A stretch of DNA of 64,000 bases from Rhynchonema sp. JSB1_4 (taxonomy: Eukaryota > Nematoda > Chromadorea > Monhysterida > Xyalidae), in contig JASAMV010004131.1 in the NCBI GenBank assembly GCA_030248065.1, positions 1 to 64,000 on the forward strand. Direction: 5' to 3'. Made by a program: the position numbers and the translations under genes. Under the pieces are notes generated by a model, which was given only the letters and a program-made list of their open reading frames with translations, was not told the origin of the DNA and did not search any database. The first letter of the stretch is position 1; each line of letters begins with the position of its first letter. Below, piece by piece: positions 1-14,758 of the stretch.

Positions 1-985
1 GAGCCATTTAGGGGGTTCAATTAATGGGGGGTCAATTAATGGGGGGGGTTCTATTTCCGACAATACGGTATACCGTATTGTCGGAAAATACCGTATTCCC
101 TAAAATGGAGCCCCCCAAAAATACAGCCCCACCCTAAAAGGGGTCAGTGAAAAAATAGAGCCCCCCAAAATACAGCCCCCCCCCAACTTGGAATTCCCCG
201 CTTGGGGGTCGTAAAGTCAAGTTCTTGTATAAGACACCTTGTGTACAACGTTTGTGGTTTGGTTGAGTATATGATGACGTAAAGCCTTTTATGGAAGATC
301 TGCACCTAAAAACACTCAATAATGACCAGTAACACCCTGACAGAACTCCATTTTAGGGGTATTTTTAGAACATTTTTTTGAGATTTTGGGCAGCGAAAAA
401 ATACAGCCCCTAAAAGGGGCCAGTGGAAAAATACAGCCCCCCTTGTATTTTAGGTTTTACGGTAGAACCCTGCTGGGGGTCAATCAGAAGTTTGACAATT
501 TTTTCACTGGGGTCATTTTGGGGGTTCAATTATTTTATTTTTATTTTTTATTATTTTATTTTATGGGGGGTCAATTATTGGGGGGTTATATTTTTCATTT
601 GGCCCCCTGACGAAAAAAATCATTGTTAATAATGCGCCCTAAAAATGGCTTGTTTTTGGTATTTTCTAACTTTAACAGCCGCAATTGTGCTTAAAAGCTG
701 TATTTTGTTGTGTACGCAAGCTTAAACAACGTTTGACACAACAACACAGCCTTACCTATAGCGCTAATCTGTGGTACGGTGAAGGTTGGGGGTGGGGTTC
801 TATTAATGGGGGTCAATTACTGGGGGGTTCTATTTTTGATTTCGAGCCATTTGGGTGGGGTCAATTAATGGGGTAGCTCTATTTACGACAATACGGTAAT
901 AAAGTTTACCGTAAAAACCTAAATAGTACAACCCCACCCCCACGGAATAGAGCCCCGCGTAATACGGCCCCCCAAAATGGAGCCC
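1..985. repeat. G/C-tract repeats with TACCGTA-type ends (family C)
   Basis: This stretch holds no gene. It contains several copies of a short repeat built from G-runs (GGGGGTCAATTAATGGGGG) or their complement, next to segments such as TACCGTAAAAACCTAAATA and the palindrome AATACGGTATACCGTATT near 62-81. The same pieces recur at 14855-15068 and 60314-60754, so this is a dispersed repeat family. ORFs here are products of the repeat. Confidence 0.7.
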
Positions 986-1085
986 CCGCTTGTGTATGGG
1001 TTAGGTTTTTTCGGTAATGATCTCCTTTGCACTCGCAAAGAATGATGTTGTTGAACTTAAACTTGCAGGTAAACAAGAATAAATA

Positions 1086-4515
<3,430 letters not shown>

Positions 4516-4692
4516 TCAATCCCGCTTGATTTGTCTTCTTCCTTTGAAAAAGCTGGTGCCTAAAAATTCCAAGGGTACTTGCTTACTGTAATGTCTTTCT
4601 GTGACACATCGTTTTCATCGATTTTCACTTTCGAAGCTCGATTGTTATCATTCGCTGTTTTTCGAACTGTTGTGTTTGTTTGTTGACAACAG

Positions 4693-4698
4693 AATAAA
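4693..4698 (+). promoter_or_regulatory. Poly(A) signal AATAAA, probably CDK9
   Basis: AATAAA lies 178 bp downstream of the CDK9 stop and about 155 bp before the METTL13 ATG. It fits separate 3' end formation, or cleavage inside a polycistronic transcript. Confidence 0.5.
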
Positions 4699-4852
4699 AG
4701 TGGTTCAATCACGTGGTGAATGCCGTGGACTTTCAATCATCTGGATCTCGGTGTTAGACCGGTGCCGTGTTGTGCAATTATCTTGCTGCAACATGTTGTG
4801 CAACTATGACATGTTCGGGCTCAAGTTGCAAACTACAGAAATAAGTGGCGGA

Positions 4853-7800
4853 ATGAGCTCATCATTGCTACCGCAAGAATCGGGCCAGTTCGTGGAGACC
4901 GATTACTGGAAGGCGTTCTATGCGAAACGCGGCAACAACAATCAGTTTGAATGGTTGGTGAGCAAAATTTGAGTGCAAACTAGTTGTACGTATTTTCGGT
5001 GGCCGAGTGCGCACCATGAACCAGTTTTGTGTTTTTATTGACACTACAAATATTGTCTTGCATTGGTCTTTCGTTTGAAATGCGGTACGTAGGCGACCAT
5101 CGACGTGAGTGACTTGATTGCACACACAGGTACGGTGATTGGCAGTCACTATCGAGCACCATCGAACCATTCCTGCGTGCATCTGACCAAATTCTACAAA
5201 TCGGATGCGGCTCGTCGATTTTGGCCGATGAATTGTATGACAATGGATATCGCAATGTGACCAGTGTCGATAATGTACAGGAGGTCCGTAGTGGACGTGC
5301 TTTTATTGTTTTTTTGTGGCAAGTTGTGAAGAGCGCACGGTTGGGTTGCTGTAGCTTGACTTTTGACTGGGAATAACACGTTTCTCTCGTTCAGGTGATC
5401 ACACAACAACAACGTCGAAACCAGAAGAAAAGACCGACTTTGAGGTTCGCATGTGCTGATGCAACAAATGTGAGTGTGAATAGATTTGCACGTGCAATTA
5501 TTTCGCATCATTGAATAAAGCCATTCGTTGCAGACCACCTTCGATGACACCTCATTCACGGCTGTTATTGACAAGGGCACTTTAGATGCCATGTTACCTT
5601 CGGCCGATGTTGAAACCGAGCACGTAATTCGATTGTTTCAGGTTGGGATCGATGCTATATGAAATTTTTGGTCGTTGCAACCTGTGGAAGAAAATTTGTA
5701 CCAAAATCATTTCAGGAAATTCACCGAATACTCGCACCTCTGGGCCGATACGTCACAGTCACATTGGCTCAACAACACGTACTCAGAACGTGGCTGCAGT
5801 GGTTCTCAACACAGTCAGTATTCTAACATTTATTGTAACTTTTTCAAATTCTTTTTTTATTAAATGTGTTTCCAGTGGTTACATGGTGCGGGTGCAGCTG
5901 TCGAACACTCAGCCGAGCGGGCATCACGTATTCGCAATGATCGCCACCAAACTCAAAGCCATGCTCCCTGGACCACCCGTGAGTGATGTCTAAAAACTAC
6001 GGGGCGTCAATTTGAATGTTGTGGTGCAAGCGACTTTATTTGCTGTTTTGCCCCCGGCAGGTGCTGCAATACGCGTGCGAGTCAAGCGGCGCACCAATAC
6101 GCGCTCAGTCAATCGACGAGGTGATGGAATTGGCGCTGGTGGAACAACAGGATGCGATGTTGCAGTATAGATGCAGACATGGGTGACATGCTTTCAAAAA
6201 TACTTGAGTTTTCGTGTGATTGCATGCCCTAGCGATCTGAATTGATTGCTACTCACCATTTAGACTTATTCTCTTCAAGTTCAGATGACTTTCTGAACAC
6301 TCGAACTGCTTTGCAGCAAACTGCCCAATAATTACGTCGAAACAGCGATACTCGCCAACGACCGAGATTGCGAGCAGGTTCCGGCGAATGTTCGCCACAA
6401 ACCACGATTCAACATATCACTGGTTGATGCACCCAACAAAAGTGTGATCAGGACGTATGCCATCATGATTGTACCTCAGGGACGGTCAGTTAACCACTTA
6501 TGTTTGTTCCGGTTGAGCGTTTTCACTTGTGTCATGAGAGTGCGACATTGTCGGCCCTTTTGTTTCAGCGAATGCCAATGGCTGTACGCATCACAGGAAG
6601 GCAACGAAGAATTGAGGGCACAAGCTGGTTGCGACCGATTGGCTGTTGTTAGATTAGGTTGGGTTTGTGTAGCTAAAACTGTCTTATGAAAGATATTGCC
6701 ATTGGTTTTTTGTTTTCGATTATGTGTTCCACTACAAATACAGGCCGCGAGCACACGTTCACGCACGGTATCGAGGGCATACAAGACGAGTTGAATCAAA
6801 CCATGATGGCCTATGCACCTGCACATGCGATGGAAGGCGAATCTAGGGTTGAGCACACTTGAGTTGTCATTCCACAGATCAGCCATAATCAATCGTTCCA
6901 GGTGCCCTATTTGCTCGTCAGTGAGGATGTTTCCGAGCGTAGTATCAGGGCTGAGGTTCAAAGCGATATAAACGGTGAGGCTTTCTTTGATTGGCCTTCT
7001 ATGCATTTACTGATAAACATTTTTTCAGGCACAATAATAGTCGAAGATGTTCGATGTTGTGATGGGCTGGTACGACGTATGATCTTTGCTGACGCTCCGT
7101 TTGTCACACAGTCAGAAGTTGCGCTTGTTTATAAAAGTGCGTGTGACGTTTCTGTTTTGGACGTCAATGGCAATACGTTTTTTAGTTGCCCCTTAGACCT
7201 GCTTTTGCAGACGGGCGGTGCACCAGGTCATCATCAGAGTTCAGCAAGTACATGCAAGCAGTGCCGTGGCTACTTTAGCTGCGCGGATAGCGTACGCTCT
7301 GGAAAGAAACTCGGGGCGGGTGGAAGGGGGTTTGTAGGGTTGTTTATGTACCATACAAGCTTTTCGGGTGCGAGATTTTTATGCGCTAAGAAGTACATTT
7401 ATGGTGCGTAGCGCGCAATTTTTCGCACTTTTAAGGGGTTTCGGCATAGGGGATACTTCCTGGTACTACAGGTCGGAGCGTGTGGAGTACCATTGGAGTG
7501 GGACCCCATTCTTCCAGCCACAGCACATCATGCAAATATTTTAACGTAATGTATGTAGTATTATCTTGGGGTCCCGTGGAGGTATGCACGTCACCGCCAT
7601 TGAGAATGCACCAATAACGTATCGTCTTTTATTCACAGGTGCGAGGAATGCCAAGCAAAACAAAACCACAAAGAAGCACGAAAAGAAAAGCTCAACTCCT
7701 TCCAACAATGCTTTAGTACCGGATTTGAATTCACTATCTTGTCAACACCATGGTGTTATGGTTGGTTCTGCATTTACGGAATGTCTTCTTGATAGTGGAA

Positions 7801-9664
7801 CGTTATTTGGCACAATTTCACAGGTGAGCGCGTTGGCCCTTGCTGCTCCAGTCCGTTCACAAAAACTGCAAGATTTCGACGGTCGCGTGTGTATTCTGGG
7901 ACTGGGCGCTGGACTGCTGACAATGTTCATGAGACAAAAGTTCCCAAAGGTCTGCATCGATTTTGCTCATCGACACAGTGTGATTAGTTGAGTTGACCAA
8001 CAAATATCACTGCTAGGGTTAGAGGCATGTCGGATGTCGGGTGCCAAAAAAGTGTTAAATAGGTGTCGGGTGCGTCCAGATGTCGGGTTTTTTTGGGACT
8101 CGACACCAGACACTTACATTTCAAGACATCGGGTTTGCAAGGATTTTGAGGGAAAATTTTCTTCGAATCAAATGTTTCTGAAAGCGCAGAATGTAACATT
8201 TTTGTGTTTATTTCGTTGAAAACACTTGAATTCTGTAAACTGAGCAAAAGTTGCATTAATGATGCAAATGAGCAAAATTTTGTCTGTTTTTGGTTCAAAA
8301 ACTAGATACCGGCTGTCTGGTATTTTTAGAACTGTCGGGGGTCGACTTTTTCTCAGATGTCGGGTGTCGGGTGCTGGTGCCGGCCCCCTCCCCCTACCTC
8401 TAACATTACTGCTGATGATGATTGCTGATAAAACTTGATCATGTGAGTGAAGTGATATTTCATGTCGCAGCTGCACCTAACATGTGTCGAGCTGGACCCG
8501 TCTGTGCTGGCCTGTGCTCGTGATTGGTTCGGTATGGCTGACAAAGACGACGCACGACTCACAGTACATATTGGTGATGCTGTGCAGTACGTACAACAGC
8601 TGGCCGGTGGGTCACCACGGTTCAGCGCCTGATTCCTGACGACTGCACGAGCTCAGGCGCAGTCATGATGCGCAGTTTCCGCAGTTATTTTTTTATTGCT
8701 GTTTCTTATACTCAGCTTAGTGCCATTGTTGAATAACGTGTAATTGAAAGACAATCCGCTGAACACTGGTACCAATGTCACGTAGCAGACCACGCTACGG
8801 TTTCCTTCGTTCAGATTGTCCCACGTCCACCCCGTTCGATCTGTTGCTATGCGATTTGGCGGGCACGTGTGAAACATCAGATGGTCTGAGTGCGCCCATC
8901 CCGCAAGTGCTCACCGATGCGTGTCTGCAGTCAATGCGCAAAGTGCTGACCGCTGATGGCTGCATGGTCATGAATGTGGTCACACGATCGAAGCACAGAT
9001 TGGCACAGGTTTGCTCATCATAGACGCTTGTTTCACATCTGAATAAATAGGTTCCTATCGGAGTTTCCATAGTATTTCGTGCTGTATTCGTGCCACCATC
9101 GTGTTTGTTTTATTGCTCCCCAATGAGCGTAAACCATGCAAGTAAGTTAGTGATGAACACAGTTACAAGATCGGGTGGGACAATTACGGATCTTTCTCCA
9201 CTGTTGTGGTTGGTTAGGCCACCTCGAGCAAACTAACACTTTGCAAATTTGAGGAAGGAATGGTCAAAAAATTTGCCTAAAATGCCACTGAAAACCATGT
9301 TTTAGGAGCTAGCTGGTAGCTGTCACCAAGCTGGATGGGGGAGAGTATTATACTCGTACTGCATCACTGCTTATTACCGCTGACTTTTCACATATTCACA
9401 CTGCCGTTCTATACGCAGGTTTTCGACGCGGTCGGTGCCCACTTTCCCGCGCTCATCCGTATTAATCTAATGAGCGATGTCAATAATCTACTATTGTGCC
9501 CGGTCAGTGCCCAAATCTGTGACGAAAACAGCAGTCAAGCAGCGGTGGTGACAAAGGCCAAGCAAATCATCGCCAGTTACACCGATGAACTGATCACGTT
9601 AAACGTGCCCGAAACTGTGGTACAAGAAATATCTGACTGTGGCGAGGAGAGATTGATTGAATAG
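4853..9664 (+). CDS. METTL13: eEF1A lysine and N-terminal methyltransferase (METTL13-like), 16 exons
   Basis: Dual-domain SAM-dependent methyltransferase; in human the N-terminal domain methylates eEF1A Lys55 and the C-terminal domain its N-terminal glycine. Sixteen exons join in phase: 4853-4953, 5130-5283, 5395-5469, 5534-5641, 5716-5813, 5876-5978, 6061-6182, 6317-6484, 6569-6657, 6744-6847, 6902-6974, 7029-7136, 7639-7949, 8471-8606, 8815-9008, 9419-9664. The product is about 729 aa (human 699). Visible are ETDYWKAFYAKRG near the start, SAM motif I ILQIGCGSSILADELYDNGY, VIDKGTLDAML, the linker IIVEDV...RRMIFAD, and the second SAM motif VCILGLGAGLLTMF followed by VELDPSVL. The start has the METTL13-like N-terminal context and follows an acceptor-like CTACAG, so trans-splicing is possible. 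Intron 13 contains family F. Confidence 0.95.
8014..8406. repeat. GTGTCGGGTGCC repeat (family F) in METTL13 intron 13
   Basis: Begins GTTAGAGGCATGTCGG and ends CCCTACCTCTAAC, giving a short terminal inverted repeat GTTAGAGG/CCTCTAAC. The body is rich in GTGTCGGGTG, the complement of the CDK9 intron 6 repeat. It is probably a small DNA transposon relic. Flanks ATCACTGCTA and ATTACTGCTG look like an imperfect duplication. Confidence 0.55.
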
Positions 9665-9832
9665 CGCCTATCATCGATCGAAAAAGTTGTTCGATTGTTA
9701 TTTGTTGAAAACACTTTCTTGGTCAAACCAGTATCAAAAGCGCGAGATTCACATTCTGTCCGACCTACTCTAAAATTTGAGTTTTTTGTTCATTAGCTAG
9801 TCTTCCTTCAGTGCCTTTTTAAGAGGATTGTC

Positions 9833-9838
9833 AATAAA
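9833..9838 (+). promoter_or_regulatory. Poly(A) signal AATAAA, METTL13
   Basis: AATAAA sits 169 bp past the METTL13 stop. The rest of 9665-10164 shows no supportable gene. Confidence 0.5.
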
Positions 9839-10164
9839 AAGACATTATCACGTGATGACACGTGCTTTCTGGACTTGGCTCCAATGCTGTCGGAATTCTG
9901 ATTCGAAAGAATCTACCTGTCGACTTCTTTAATTGTTCTATTCTGGTCTGTATTTGTCAGCTCGCTTCGCATTTTTTTGCTCCAGCGTGCATAGTTAATA
10001 ATTGTAGTGCGCTTTGTCAACAACCTTTTGTATTAGTTTGGCTGCAGCAGTAGCAGTTAAAGATTCATTAGCACGGTAGTTTTGTCCTTTATTACAACCG
10101 TTTTCAGGTCAAGTGTCTTGCCAATCCGCGTTCCATCACATTCCAGTGAAACATCAGCAGCAAC

Positions 10165-13100
10165 ATGGACCAAGCGACAGGCAACGAAGAAGAGTATGAA
10201 ACCGGCAAGGAATACGTTGTCGCCACTGAGAAGGTTCGTTGAGGATTCTGTGTGAAACAGTTGGGCTACCACGCCCCGCTCCACAGAAGCTGTGTTACGT
10301 ATACGTACAGTACACACAAATGTGTTCCTATGATCGCTGTATTGCGGCTTGCAGCACGTGACATTAAAGGGCTCGGGACATAACCGAAGGAAGGGTAGCA
10401 GGACATATTGTTACATTCCGTTGGAAAGCATTCCGACAGCCTATGTCACGCACAAATGTTCAGCTCCTTAGAGATTCGCTATCTCTTGGTAGAGGGACTT
10501 TTCGTTTCAGAGAAAAGTGAATTTTCTCACATCTTGAAACGACCGGTGCAGAAACCCCAAATGAGTTGAAGGTCGAGTAACACGTGGATGGGATTACAAC
10601 AGCTACTGGATAATTTATCATGACAACTTCAGTCGCTCAAACCATTGTTTCCCTCGGTGAGGGTGCGCAACATTCCAAAAATCGGCCATATTTTTCGAGG
10701 ACACAAGTTTGTCCCTAAATTTTGAGGCCGTGCTTTGCGTTGCAAAAATGAAAATACAACAGAAAAACAGAGCATTGTCGAAAGTACCAGAAAATAAGGT
10801 TTTTAAACTTGGAAACACTTTGATAGCGGCGTGACGGGCCAAAAAAGACCTAAAAATTGCCCCTAAACTACATAGTTGCATTCATTGATGGAAATTTGAT
10901 GTAAATAAGCCACGCATTGCATTGCATTGGAAACGAGAAAGTCAGATAAGCGCACAGTCCAACAATCTAGACAAGTTTCAAAACTTCAAACTCCATGGTC
11001 CGGCTGCTGCAGCCATGCCAGCCTGAATAAGATATTTGGCTATAAGTCGTTACTGTTAAAGATTATTGGACATTTAATAGCTTCAAACGATGTAGCTTCA
11101 ACGTAGCTATCGAACGATATATAACATGCCCATACTATCTCTTACTGTGGGCAAGAAAAGGTCAAAATTCCGAAATCGCACATGGTGACGTGACGGTTCA
11201 TTCCAGAATCGTCAAAAAAGCAATCTTTTAGCCTCTGCCCTTAAGCGTAATAATTTATTGGGGCTTGTTATATATCGTTCGAAAGCTAATCCCGAGATAC
11301 ATTGTTTGGTGCTGTCACATTTACAATAGCTGTTAACAATAAGCATTTATAGCTGAATATCATATTCAGATTAGTATGGCTACCCAGAGAGATCTGCAGA
11401 CCTTAGGGTCTTCGGACCTTAATAGGTTGTTAAACCAGACGTTTCTCTCAATTTTTTGTTTCGAATCCGATGCAATCTGTGGCCTTTATGTGTCATAATT
11501 CTGGCGATGAATATAACCACCTAATTTAGCGGCAATTTAATGGATTTTTAGGCCTGTTAAAAAATTTAAAAACCTTATTTTCTGGTACTTTCGACGATGC
11601 TCTATTTCCCCATTGCGTTCTTATTTCCGTAGCACTAAGCGTGACCTCAAAATTTAGGGACAAACTTGTGTTATCGAAAAATAAGGCCGATTTTTGGAAC
11701 GTTTCGCACCCTCACCGTATGAAGCAATGCTTTGAGCAACTGAAGTTGTGTTGATAAGTTATTCTGAAGCTGTTGTAATCCTATCTACGTGTTACTTGAC
11801 CTTCAATGCATTTGGGGTTTCTACACCGGTCGTTCCAATTTGTGCAAAAATTCAGTTTTTTCTGGAACGAAAAGTCCCTCTACCAAGAGATAGCGAATAT
11901 CCAATGAGCTTAAAATTTGTGCGTGACATAGGCTGTCGGAATGCTTTCCAACGGTATGTAACAATATGCCCTGCTATCCTTCCTTCGGTTATGTCCCGAG
12001 CCCTTTAAAGGGTGTGTCTAACGTCTCTTAACCCCATGTTTTATGAGGTGCAATCGAAAGATGACCTCGACAGCCCGCCGTGTGCAAAAAACCGCGTCTT
12101 GTAGCCCGCTAAATCGCGAAATCTTGAGGGTTACTTTTCGAATTAAATCAATTTCCGGACACAAAACTCCAGGCGCTTTTGAATGGGCGCTACTCACGTT
12201 TGGCGTTTTTCTGCTGAAACATTGCATGTTTAAAGTGACTCTACAATTGATCGTTGACCGCGTTTGTTTGCAGTCATTTTTTCAGAAAATGAAGACTAGG
12301 TATCAGAAACCCAGATTTAGGAAATAGATTTTCAAGTCGTTGCTTTGTGATGTTTCACGGAGCTCACACATTTTTACAGGAGGAGAAAAAATGAAAAAAG
12401 TTTGAGGCAGGCCTGTGCGAAACACAAGGTAATCCAATAGAAGATATTTTCAGCGTTTTATACTCAGACGTTTTTCTGTTAAACGAGATACAAAGCATTG
12501 TGCGAAACGCCATGTGTGATAAATAATAAACGAAACACTCCAAAAAATCAAGCCTTTTTAAAGCACCCTTTTACTCTAGCATAATTTTAAGCATCTGTGG
12601 TGGATGAAATAAGTTGTCAGTTAGAAATAAAAATCGTCTAATTATCTAGTATTTAGGATGTGCTTTTCGTTTTTCAAAACCCTACACAGCTCACACAATG
12701 TTTACCACAACATGCGCAAGGCCGCCATTCAGACCACGCACAGCGCACACACAACGACAACACACAGCCGGCCGGGGATAATGTTTCAGCTTTGTGTGTG
12801 TGCGCTGTGGGAATGGGTGCCTTGCGCATGTTGTGGTAAACATTGTGTGAGCTGTGTAGGGTTTTGAAAAACGAAAAGCACATCCTAAATACTAGATAAT
12901 TAGACGATTTTTATTTCTAATTGACAACTTATTTAATTCACCACAGATGCTTAAAATTATGCCAGAGTAAAAGGGTGCTTTAAAAAAGCTTGATTTTTTG
13001 GAGTGTTTCGTTTATTATTTATCACACATGGCGTTGCGCACAATGCTTTATATCTCGTTTAACAGAAAAACGTCTGAGTATAAAACGCTGAAAATATCTT

Positions 13101-14210
13101 CTATTGGATTACTTTGTGTTTCGCACAGGCCTGCCTCAAACTTTTTTCATTTTTTCTCCTCCTGTAAAAATGTGTGGGCTCCGTGAAACATCACAAAGCA
13201 ACGACTTGAAAATCTATTTCCTAAATCTGGGTTTCTGATACCTAGTCTTCATTGTCTGAAAAAATGACTGCAAACAAACGCGGCCAACGATCAATTGTAG
13301 AGTCACTTTAAGCGCGGCTCAGCGGCCTACACAATGCACGTAAACGCTCAACACACACCGCTCTGGCTTCTGGCTTGACTGTGGACACAATGAATGTTTC
13401 ATTTAACACATAGAAGCTGGTTTGTGTGTGTTTCGTTTCGTAGCTCTTTTCCGTCTTCTCAGTCTGAATTTTGTGTCCGGAATTTGATTTTATTCAAAAA
13501 GTAACCCTCAAGATTTCGCGATTTAGCGAGTTAGAAGACGCGGTTTTTTGCACACGGCGGCCTTTCGGGGGCATCTTTCAATTCCACCCAAAAAAACATG
13601 GGGTTAGGAGACGTTAGACACACCCTTTAACGGCTCGCCCAGGTGGACCCGAAATACAGTCCATGTTTCGGGTTTTCGAAAAAAAAACAGGAATACAAAG
13701 CATGATAGTCGGTGTTTCAGTTCTGCTACTTCTAGCTCACACAAAACACGGACAAAGAAAAAATTTAATTTCGGATCTATTTGGCTGAGCCCTAACTTCC
13801 AACAACAATGGTCTGATTTCATGCAAAACTAAAACGTGCAAGGCATGTAGTAGTTTCAGTGGGCCAGAAAGTTTGCACTTCCAAATGCTTGAAGTGCAAG
13901 GCAGTAAGGTTCAAGCATAGGGTTAGGTTTTTAAGCATAGGGTTAGCGGAGAAATAAGTATTTTTTAGCTGTAACGCATGTGTCAACTTTCACATGATGA
14001 ACTGCACAGTGAGCCCGCCTTATCATCGTTAGGCAATGCTTTCGATAAATTCTTCCAAGGATCTTTCAGGAAGGCGAGAAGCAATGGGAGAAAATGGAGG
14101 ACAAAGCGCTGGAGAAAGTGGAACATGCGATGCACGAGGTGAAAGAAGGCGCTGCGAAGGAAAAAGACGGGAAGGCACAGGATTTAGAGAAGAAGTACTT
14201 TGCTATGTGA
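10165..14210 (+). CDS. Small acidic/lysine-rich protein, 2 exons, function unknown
   Basis: I do not recognise this family. Exon 1 (10165-10233) encodes 23 residues starting MDQATGNEEEYETGKEY and ends in phase 0 at AAG|GTTCGT. Exon 2 (14070-14210) follows TTTCAG and encodes 46 residues rich in Lys/Glu/Ala, ending DLEKKYFAM before TGA. The 69 aa product has no signal peptide or membrane segment; the second half looks helical and highly charged (KALEKVEHAMHEVKEGAAKE). The 3.8 kb intron is almost entirely two palindromic transposons, unusually long compared with neighbours. Codon choice and clean phase support a real gene, but two unrelated ORF pieces remain possible. Confidence 0.45.
10368..12004. 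mobile_element. Palindromic (foldback) element 1, TTAA target duplication
   Basis: A 1,637 bp element made of two long imperfect inverted arms, about 0.8 kb each, meeting near 11.19 kb. It starts AGGGCTCGGGACATAACCGA and ends with the complement, TCGGTTATGTCCCGAGCCCT. It is flanked by TTAA at 10364-10367 and 12005-12008. Arm homology persists inward, for example AACGATATATAACA near 11115 and its complement near 11265. No transposase frame is visible. A TTAA duplication suggests mobilisation by a piggyBac-type transposase (inference). Confidence 0.85.
12009..13626. mobile_element. Palindromic (foldback) element 2, TTAA target duplication
   Basis: A 1,618 bp palindromic element abutting element 1 and sharing its TTAA (12005-12008); the other TTAA is 13627-13630. 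It starts AGGGTGTGTCTAACGTCTC and ends GAGACGTTAGACACACCCT. The arms meet at about 12.77 kb and are very similar there: a 69-codon frame beginning MCFSFFKTLHSSHNVYHN is present on both strands (12658-12867 and 12674-12883), purely because of the palindrome. It is non-coding. Confidence 0.85.
13631..14069. other. No gene seen (3' part of an intron)
   Basis: Unique-looking sequence between the palindromic element and exon 2 of the small acidic gene. GTGCAAGGCA and AAGCATAGGGTTAG motifs repeat locally; nothing else is supportable. Confidence 0.5.
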
Positions 14211-14758
14211 TTTGTTAGTTGTGCACATCCAGTAATATTAGGTGAAATCGGTTGTTTTTCGTGTGTTATTCCCGTACAGCATGGTTTGTGAAAATATGCT
14301 CAGTGCTCAGCGCCCCTACGTCTTGGTGATTTTGTTTGTCATTTTTTTGTTTTGATGGAATGATGTGTTGATTGAATTGAATGCAGGAGTATTTAGTTAA
14401 TCGAATAACGGTGATTGATTTCAGTGTGGAGTCATTCCAGGCTTGAGATAAGTCCACCCATCTAATTTGCCTTGCATATTTTCGAAAATTGCAGTTGATT
14501 GAGATCCATTTTAACAGCTTTTGGGTTTGTTGTTATTGAACTCCATTTCCAAGTAAGTAATCGCAGTCACTCTTGGACCCATGTTGTTTCCATAGTGTTG
14601 GTGGATTGGGTATGATACTGAACCCCCAACCTGTCCTCCCCAGGCAATAGAGAGAGAAATTTTATGAACAACCATTGGAAATAATTTTGACGATTGACTG
14701 TCTGTGGTGTGGCTGGTGGCTGTGGCGCTTTCCGTTGGTAATATCAACAACAGTAAAC
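14211..14758. other. Intergenic, nothing recognised
   Basis: This segment lies between the small acidic gene and TMEM50. It presumably contains the 3' UTR of the former and the promoter of the latter. No clear element or ORF is supported. Confidence 0.5.

Noticed and set aside
12658..12883. Near-identical 69 aa ORFs on opposite strands
   Set aside because: They are the two arms of palindromic element 2 read on either strand, not a gene pair.
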